Below are positions 56,324 through 64,000 of a stretch of 64,000 nt of DNA, in pieces. The translations under genes were made by a program, and so were the position numbers. This DNA is from Heterobasidion occidentale. Lineage: Eukaryota > Basidiomycota > Agaricomycetes > Russulales > Bondarzewiaceae. The DNA is taken from NCBI GenBank assembly GCA_039111635.1, contig JBCAQO010000006.1, positions 2,294,001-2,358,000 on the forward strand, in the 5' to 3' direction. Below the pieces are notes generated by a model. That model was not told the origin of the DNA. It ran no database searches and was given only the letters and a program-made list of their open reading frames with translations. Position 1 is the stretch's first letter; each line of letters begins with the position of its first letter.

Positions 56324-59066
56324 CTACAGCGTCTGCTCCGACACCGACACCCGCAGGATCGACGACCGCCGCGCCTGCTCCTCCATCCGCTCCCGATCCC
56401 GCCGGCGCGACCCGTGCCTTCCCCTCCGGTCCGCCTCCTCTTCCTCCGGCGCCGCCACCGCCACCCCCGCCACCGCCGCGCCGTCGTCGTCGTCCCCCGC
56501 ATCCTCCACGCCTAGCATTCGTTCTCGTTCTCCCTCGCCCTCGCCCTCGGTCTCCGTTTCGGTCTCCGTCTCCGGCAGCGCGCCCTCGCGCCGCGCGGTG
56601 CCCACCTCGCCTGCACCCTCCTCGTCGCCCACGCCGCCGGCCGCGATATCGATGTACGGCCGGATGCCCGCGAGCATCGCGACGACGATGTACAGCAGGA
56701 TCGCGCTCATGACGAAGATCGCCTTGGGGAACGCGGCGACCGTCGCGCCGTAGATGAGCGCGTAGATCGCGGGCTGTGTCGCGCAACGCCGATCCGGATC
56801 ATCCCAACACATACCAGGGGCAACATTGGCGAAGATCGGACGCCCAGAGCGTCAGCAGACAGACGGAAAGAGAGAAAGCGAGAAAGGCAGGAGGAACGCA
56901 AGAAAGAAAGGAAGAAGGAAGGGAGGCAGGATCAAACCGTCAGCCAAAGACCGGGGCAGAGAGAACAGCACCACGCACGGCGATGATGTGCGCGACCGCG
57001 TTGACGATGCCCATCGCGCCGAACACGAGGCCGACCTCGCGGCCCTTGCCCATCGCCTGCATGCTCACCGCGCCGAGCGAGTGCAGCGCGGGGTTCCCGC
57101 CGCTCGTGAGCGAGTTGAGCGACGTGCAGAGCACGAAGAGCGCCTGCGACGATGTCGGCGCGAGCACGACCAGCGCGTTCGCGCTCGCGTCCGTGAAGAA
57201 CGAGATCGCGGCGATCGCGCGGTCGAAGCGCAGCGCAGCCGCGAGCGTGCTCGGCGTGGAGCGCGCGGACGGCTTGGACCGGTTCGGCGCGAAGTACGTC
57301 AGGACGGCTGCGCGTCCGCACGGGGGCAGGGTCAGCCAGCGAGGCTAGGGAGAAGGCACATAGGAGACTTGCCTGGCAAGATGAGGAGCAGGTTGATCGC
57401 GCGAGTGATCCACAGGAGGGACATGTAGTACCCGAGCTAGATGAATAGACACGCCGCGCTGTGAGGCCTCCCCGAGACGATCCTTCACACGCGGAACACG
57501 CACCGTCTCGCTCGACCAGTCGTACACGTGCCGGACGTACAGGTACTTGAGATTATACACTTGCTGCAAGACCGCGGCCGTCAGGCGCGCAAGCGATGCA
57601 CGAGGAGGGGCCGCTCACGATGGACAGCACGTAGATGAACAGCGCGGCGCCGGTCAGGGTCAGGTTCCAGTTGCGGCCCTTGCGGCCCTCGCGCTTCTGC
57701 GGGAGGAAGAGCGCGACGGGGCGCAGGAACTGCGCGACCACGAGCGTGAGGCCGCGCCGGACGGCGGCCTGCACGGACTTGTCCTCCGAGCCCGAGGGCG
57801 TGCGCGAGCGGATGTAGCCGGGCGAGCGGGAGAGGCGCCGGTCGGGCGGGAGCGACTCGGGGACGACGAACAGGACGAAGAGGAGGTTGGAGAGCCCGAT
57901 GGCGACGGCGAGCGCGAAGAGGGACGTGGTGGTGCTTGTGCTGAAGAAGTTGAGCACGAGGCCGTCGAGCTGCGAGGCGAGTCACGCGTCGGCGAGCGTG
58001 AGTGTAGATGAACGATGAACGCGTACCCATGGCCCCGAGGCAAGCCCGACGTAGAGCATGCCCTGTAGCATGGAGAAGATGCGCGCGCGAGAACCGTCTG
58101 CTGTGCAGTCCGTCGCATATCTGACACATCAAGGGATGATGAGCATATATAAGCGCATATATAAGCATACAGTGACGCATATATGCATACTGACGCATGC
58201 GTAAGGCCGTTGTAGGTGGACTGCGCACCGAGGAAGCCCTCGATGAGCGGAGCGGCGATGATGAAGGCCTCGCCGTGCCTTCCGATGATGGACTTGGTAT
58301 CTGATACGAGAATGTAGACGAGGTCCCTGATCGGCGGGTGAGCGAACAGATAGTGTATGGCTGGGCCGAGAACGTGCGCACATAAACAAGGCTCCGAAGA
58401 TGGAGAAGCCGAGGATCTTCTTGCGGCCATAGAGGTCGCTGAGATGGCTGAGCCATCCGGTCGTTATTGCGCTTAGGATGCTCTCTGTCGTTTTGACGGC
58501 TGCTCGGGACCTACGTGAGAGGATGGACGGTGGGGGAGGGCAGAGGGCACGGACATGCCTGTATGCGCGCTGCACGGGCTTGGACCTTTGGGTCGGCAGA
58601 GCACTCGTCAAAAGCTGAGGAGCTGATGTCGGGGAGAATGACGCGGACGGTGTGGGTCGGGCCACTCGGCGGTGCGTGGGCGGCTGTGGGAGCGAAGGGG
58701 ACGTGGGCGGGAATCTCTGTCTCGGAGTGGTGTATTGCTCTGCAGGCGAGCTTGGTATAAACCTCCACGCGGGGGGCGAGGGTCATTCCACGCTATGTAA
58801 GGCACTGTGAGCGGGAGCAGCAGACAAGGGCGCGAGGGATGTGACGGACACACAGGGAGGAGATGAGGACGACGGGGCAGATCCTGGGGTGCGGGGGGTA
58901 GTCGGGGGTGAGGGCGGGTATCTGATAGAGCGGGATAAAGATAGACGGACCAGAGAGAAGACGCGGTTTTCCAGGATCTGCGTGGCCGGGGAGTGCGAGG
59001 CGATGGGGCATGTGGGTCAGGGACGAGGAGGGCGTCGCGCTCGTCGTCGTGGGGCTCGTGGATGGA
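56324..59066 (-). CDS. Major facilitator superfamily transporter
   Basis: Exons (minus) 59066..58951, 58883..58850, 58792..58555, 58499..58382, 58326..58195, 58120..58027, 57969..57619, 57563..57504, 57436..57373, 57307..56979, 56773..56324; 661 aa, frame kept at all ten introns. Seen: acidic N-terminus with DDERDALL; TM1 (ICPVVLISSLC); a long extracytoplasmic loop; the MFS loop 2-3 motif as GWLSHLSDLYGRKK; IEGFLGAQSTYNGL; MLQGMLYVGLASGPW; a charged central loop; C-terminal spans (FALAVAIGLSNLLFVLFVVPESL, LFVLCTSLNSLTSGGNPALHS); and a ~100-residue acidic cytosolic tail. Intron 9 has a GC donor (GCAAGT). Resembles fungal proton-coupled MFS carriers related to SLC46; substrate unknown. Confidence 0.85.
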
Positions 59067-59571
59067 CATCGGTGCGAGCGGGCGGGAGTGTTTATGAGGA
59101 GAAGAGGGAGGGGAAAGGGACGGGATGGCCATGCAACGGAGTCTATATATGCACTGGTTGGTGATCAATCACTTGGAGGGACATCCGAGGCGTCCACGAA
59201 CAGTCCTGGCAGCCTGATGGTTCGCTTATCTGATAAAAATATATGCTTCCGAACTGCGTCACTCGTGCTTGTCTGATAAGATCCCGGTCTCCCACGCTCG
59301 CTCCGCAGGTCCGTGCGCAGAGGTGCGCAGCCTGCCCCAACGCGTCGTCGTGTCCCAACCGTTTCGTTTGTGAATTCAGGCAAAAAAACGTCGTACTTTG
59401 AACGGCGGTTGATGGGGGACCTGAGGACGGCAACGGAGTCTGGCTGACATGAAGGTTTCTTAAGTGGAGTCAGCGTGGCAAAGTCCGAGGTGCCTGGGGC
59501 CCGACGTCGACGCGTGCCACCGCGCCATTTTTGAGTCGCTGGACGCGTCTCGCCCTCCGCCACCACCCACG
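59067..59571. other. Divergent promoter region
   Basis: 505 bp between the starts of the MFS gene and the large C-rich gene. No coding support seen. Confidence 0.5.
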
Positions 59572-62500
59572 ATGACCCCGCCTGCGAGCCAGTCCGCGCG
59601 CAAGAAACAGCCCCCGCAGAAACCGTCGAGGGTCATCACAGACTACTTTTCCCGCTCCAGCCAACCCCCGGACTCGGACCAGCCCCAGTCGTCCCCGCTC
59701 GCGCCCCAGCACAAAATCCGCGCCAACCCGCGGACGACGCGCCGCGCTCGTGAAGCCAGCGCGGACGACACACCCGCTACCGCGTCCAAGCTGCGCGTGC
59801 CACCTGGCCGCGCTGTCACCCCGCCGCGCGCGCAGGCGTCCTCGCATATAGCCAAGGACAACCTGTCGCCCGTCCGCGCCCCTGCGCCTCGCGTCGACGG
59901 CGTCGAGCACCGCTCCCCGCGCAAAGGCACCCACGTCCGCGTCCCCGCCGCCCAGTTCGCCTCCGTTCCGCTCCAGCCCCTTGACGTGCCCGCACGGCAC
60001 ACCCGCGCGTCGCTTCTCAAGGGCCCTGACGCATCCGCATCTGCCCCACCGCGTCCAGAGCTGAGTCAGACGCGCGTTGGGAGCCCGCGCCGCCCACAAA
60101 TGATCACGCTCTCCAAGCGCAAACGCGATGACGACGACGACAACAACAACGACATTCCTGCCGTCCTCCCCGCCTCCTCTCCCTTATCGTCCTCCCCGCC
60201 CCCCCTGCCACCCTCCTCTCCGCGCCTCTCCTCCTCGGCACTCCCCACCCCCATCACCCCCACCGCACCCCCCATCCCCGTCCTCCCGCCCTCGTTCACT
60301 CTCGATCGCCGCTCATCCCGTAAACGCCCGCGCCTCTCCCCGCCCACCCCGTCTCCCCGCAAGGTCTCCCTCCACCTCCAGACAGCCCCCGATGCCCCAC
60401 CGCCGAACCACAACGACGGCGCAGACGATGACGACGAGCTCGTCCCGAGCAGCCAGAGCGACGAGCACGAGCTCTGCCTCCCCAAGAATCTCCGGCGCGA
60501 CCGGCGCGCCGTCCATGAGACCGTCGAGTCCTGGCGCCGCACGAGCGCCGCGCCGTCTGCCTCTGACTCTTCGCCCGCGCGCCTGCCCGCGCTGGACTTC
60601 AGCCCCACCACGATGGACGTCGACGGCCCCGCGTCCCCGATGCCCCTTGCCTTTGAGCTCCCCGTGGCCCAGGCCGGCCCAGAGCGCGACCCGGGCTTCC
60701 CGTCGCTCTCATCCTCACTCTCCCCGCCGTCCTCGCCCGCGCCCTCGCCCTCCCGCGGCGGCTCCCTCCCGCACGCCTCCTCCGCAGAAGTCAGCGCCCT
60801 CCTCCGGACCGCGCCCCTCCCGTCCTCCTCCTACGCCACCCCCTCCCCGCTCCCCCGCACGCTCCCCCTCTCCCCGGCCCCGGCTCCGGCCCCAGCCCCG
60901 CCCTCGCACCCGCCCCCGACCGCCGCACCGCGCCCCACGACCCCCGTCCCGCTCGACTCCAAGGCCAAGACCGCCCAGATCATCGCGCAGCTCCGCGCCG
61001 ACGCCCTCCGCGCCGCGCACACCGCGCCCTCGCCCGACGCCACCCGCGCCGCCCTCGACGCCCTCGACGCCGCCAGCCTCAGCAGCGACTCGAGCTCCTC
61101 GGACGACGAGCTCTTCGTCCGCCGCACTAACATCCCAAAAAGGTCCGTCTCACCGTCTTTCTTCCCCCCCTCGTGCTCTCGCTCACGGAGCGCATATATG
61201 CGCGCGATCCCTCCTCCGCGATCCATCTTACACACGCATATATATATGTACATCCAGCCCGAGCAAGCAGGCCGCGTCGCGCGCGACCGCGCGCTCCCGA
61301 GCGCAGCGTGCGCCAAGCTCCCCGCTCACGACGCCGCGCTCCCCCTCTCCCAGCCTGTCTCCCAGTCCGAGCGCCCCCGAGCGCAAACACAACACCCGCC
61401 GACGCGCCGCCGCCGCCGCCGCTCCCGAGGCGTCCTCGCCCTCCAAGCCCGCGCACCCGACGCGCGAGCGGCGTGCGCCCCCGCGCGAGCGCGCGCCCCT
61501 CGTCTCTGCCGGCGCCCACGACAATGGTAATGGCAGAGGTAATGGTAATGGTAATGCCAAGGGAAAGGGCAAGGGCAAGCAGGGCGCGGACCCGCTCGAG
61601 GCGCTGTTGCGCGAGAAGCGGAGCTTGGACAGGGCCGGGCGCGGGATGGACGCGCTGCGGCGCGCGGAGGTGGCCGACCTTGGCGGTGCGCCCGGCGGGC
61701 TCGGCAGCGAGGACGAGGACGAGGACAACGAGGGAGTGGTGGAAGGAGCGAAGGAGGACGAGGACGAGGAGCGGGTGTTGCGGGACGAGGAGGCGGCTGC
61801 GCGCGCGGCACGCCGCGGGGAGGCGATGCGCGTGGGGGGGTGGGCGGAGGGCGCGCGGCGGGACGATGGGGGCGGGGAGGGGGAGGAGGAGCTGGACGCG
61901 GAGGAGGTCGTCGCGGCGGAGGAGCGGGAGCGGCTGCTTGGGGAGAAGGAGGGCAAGGCCGTCGGGAGCATCTTGGATGCGGACCGGATCGGGAGCGCGA
62001 AGCGCGCGCGGGTCGTCGGCGTGCAGGTGTGGGACGTGGATGGAGACGGGGACGAGGAGATGGTGATGGATGGGGAGGTGGTGGAGGGAGAGGGAGAGGA
62101 GTGGCCAGAGTTGCTCTTGGAAGAGGGCCGCGAGGGCGAGAGGCCGCGGATGGTGGAGATGCTGAGCGCGGCTGGAGCGCGGCGGGGTGAGTGCAGATCC
62201 TGCGACCCCGCGACGCGGCTCACACCTTTCTCCCTCACAGACGCCGCCCGCGTCAAGTTCATGTTCGACGCCGGGCTCCTGCGCACCGTCGACCTGTCGA
62301 CATATCCCTCCGTTGTGACCTGGGCCTGCAAACTCGGTCAGTATTCTGCATGTCCCGCGTCCCCAGACGGACTTTGTCGCTCACGTGCCGCCCGCCAGCC
62401 CTGTCCACCCGCAGCACCCCGCTCTGCCAGTCCGCGTTCCACTTCCTCCGCCACCCGTCTGCCCCTCGTCCTGAGACGGCGTCGTCGCCCGCGCACCTCA

Positions 62501-63827
62501 TCGCAGACACGCTCGCGCGCCTCGGCATGCAGCCCGCACTACTGCGCTACATCTCCAGCAACGAAGCACAAGACGCGCCAGACGCGCCAGACGCACCGCG
62601 CGCCCGACGCGTGCGCGACGCCGACCGCGCCGAGGCACTGTACCGCCTCGTTGTGCTCGTCACGGCCTTTGCACGGTAAGCAGTGCGTTCTCGCCGGCGC
62701 GATATTGGCTGACGGCGCCGCGTCTGTGTCCGCGCACGTAGGAACGGATGGCTGCACACGGAGGACGTGCCGGCGACCGCCATGGCGCTGCTCCTCGTCG
62801 GCGTGGACCGCGCCGCGTCGCACGCGTCCCGGCGCGACGTCGTCGCCGCGCTCCAGGCCGTCTGCGGGCAGCTCCCCGCCGAGCTGCCCGAGAGCAGCGG
62901 CGGTCCTACCACCACCATCGTACGTCTGTTCTTCGCCTCGTTTCCCGCCTCGTTTCCCAATAGGCCGCCGACTGACGCTCGCGCTCGCGCTGGGTCGCAG
63001 GAGTCCGCGCTCGCGGCGCGCGTGCTCGAGTACGCGGCGGCGGAGCACGTCGGCACGCAGGCGCTCCTGCTGTCGCTCTTCGCGGGCACCTGCGCGCAGG
63101 CGGCGCGCGTCGCGCGCGGGGTCGCGCACCATATCCTCGCGCGCGTGGATTTTGCGTCGGTACGTCCCTTTCGCGCGTGCCTGACCGTCGCTAGCACGCA
63201 CTCACGCGTGCTCCCACCCACCACCACACCACCCTCACCACCACCACCACCATCAACATCATCGCCGCCGCGGACTCCGCGGACTCCGCCCCACGCGCGC
63301 AGGACCCCTACACGGCGCTCCCCTCGCTCGACCCGCTCGTCGCCGCGCTCTCCGACACGCGCGGGCCGTTCGAAGCGGGCGAGGCGACAGACTACGACGA
63401 GCTCGGTGCGCGCGTCGCGGTGCTGGGCGTCGCGCTCACCGGCGTGGACGGGTACGTCGCGCAGGAGCTCGCGCGGCTGCGCGAGACGCGGTTCGCGGCG
63501 CTCGAGGAGGACGGCGGCGCAGCAGGAGGGATGGGCCGCGAGCCGGCGCCGCTGGAGCTGGTGAAGAACCGGCTGGACGTGCTGCATGCGCGCATCGGTA
63601 CGTCGCTCGTTGCCATTTTTTGGCGTGATTGTGTGCTGATGGTTTCGCGCTCGCGTTCGTTTCTCTGTGGTTCGGGTTATTGGGTTCGGACAGTTGACAC
63701 GCGCGCGGCGCATCTCGATCGGTCGCAGACGAAGGGCGCGCTGCAGCGCCTCGCGATGCGCGTGCACTACCAGCGGGACGCGATCCTGAAGGGCGGGCCG
63801 CGCAAGCTGATGGACTACTGGACGTAG
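59572..63827 (+). CDS. Large nuclear-type protein, possible FAM178/Nse6-like
   Basis: Exons 59572..61142, 61258..62186, 62241..62336, 62399..62675, 62742..62919, 63001..63159, 63303..63597, 63694..63827; 1212 aa, every join in frame. The first ~520 residues are Pro/Ser-rich and disordered with KRKRDDDD and an N-terminal PIP-like SRVITDYF (residues ~20-27). Then comes an acidic coiled segment (AEERERLLGEKEGKAVGSIL, residues ~750-780). The last ~390 residues are an alpha-helical globular domain: VKFMFDAGLLRTVDLSTYPSVVTW, LIADTLARLGMQ, RAEALYRLVVLVTAF, GALQRLAMRVHYQRDAIL. Architecture suggests the FAM178/CANIN group (Smc5/6-associated SLF2/Nse6), but I cannot confirm this. Intron 1 (115 nt) is the least certain junction. 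Composition is extremely GC-rich. Confidence 0.7.
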
Positions 63828-64000
63828 CACGCGCGAGGACGGCGTGTTCGTGCTGTTCTCCTTTGCGACCCTCGGTGCCTTTTCTTCACTTCCCCTTTTT
63901 TCACTCACCCCCTTTCCAAATTTTTTTCAGCTTCCCCTTCCCTGATTCATTTTCTCTTTTGCTTTGCTTTGGCTTTGTTTGCTCTGTGGATCGCTGCGTG
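63828..64000 (+). other. 3' UTR/downstream, pyrimidine-rich
   Basis: 173 bp after the stop codon to the window end; mostly C/T with TTTGCTTTG repeats. No further gene begins here. Confidence 0.5.

Noticed and set aside
61228..62331. A 367-codon Ser-rich minus-strand frame
   Set aside because: Antisense shadow of a GC-rich Glu/Arg/Gly-rich exon; no start context or partners.
60128..63184. A 1018-codon plus-strand frame
   Set aside because: Its first part runs in the wrong frame through exon 1 of the large gene and its last part runs past splice sites; only the middle is real coding sequence (exon 2 and 3).

Overview
The window is nuclear DNA of a filamentous basidiomycete, most likely an agaricomycete. 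The genes are intron-dense (introns mostly 45-70 nt, GT-AG). The content is fungal: GH5 subfamily 7 mannanases, one with a fungal-type CBM1, a CE16-like esterase, an AreA/NIT2-type GATA factor, the ERMES subunit MMM1, an EFA6/Syt1-type Arf-GEF and a mitochondrial TFB. I see no rRNA, tRNA, CRISPR array, intact transposon or viral gene. Exon coordinates come from reading splice signals and checking that every junction keeps frame; none is backed by transcript data.

Layout. 0-10 kb: a hypothetical gene (-), gamma-glutamyltransferase (+), and a tandem pair of secreted endo-mannanases (+), the second carrying CBM1. 10-25 kb: a 58-bp tandem duplication in a gene-poor stretch, a disordered Ser/Pro-rich protein (+), a TAPT1/EMP65-family membrane protein (-) divergent from mitochondrial transcription factor B (+), then Ctf4/WDHD1 (-) divergent from a mitochondrial PDK/BCKDK-type kinase (+). 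25-33 kb: a 1014-aa protein whose C-terminus resembles a Ulp1/C48 peptidase lacking its cysteine (+), a small basic gene with a reading-frame break (-), a CE16-like esterase (+) and an NAD(P)-dependent epimerase/reductase (-). 34-44 kb: a Sec7+PH Arf-GEF (-) and the GATA factor (-), with a probable small gene divergent from it (+). 45-48.3 kb has no convincing gene. 48-64 kb: RPN3 (-), signal peptide peptidase (-), a small helical protein (+), MMM1 (-), an MFS transporter (-) and a large C-rich gene (+) with a PIP-like N-terminus that may belong to the FAM178/Nse6 family.

How the genes relate. There are no operons. Genes are paired by promoter geometry: TAPT1/mtTFB (110 bp apart) and WDHD1/PDK (179 bp apart) look like shared bidirectional promoters. 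The mannanases and CE16 enzyme fit plant hemicellulose breakdown; the GATA factor fits nitrogen control; most other genes are housekeeping.

Most notable observations: a paralogue pair differing by the CBM1 and sharing a 9-nt micro-exon; GC-AG introns at different sites in each paralogue and another in the MFS gene; a gamma-glutamyltransferase whose nucleophile codon abuts an intron and whose conserved C-terminus is lost by a one-base shift; a Ulp1-like domain with Asn at the Cys site; and a degenerate ~48-residue repeat in the disordered protein.
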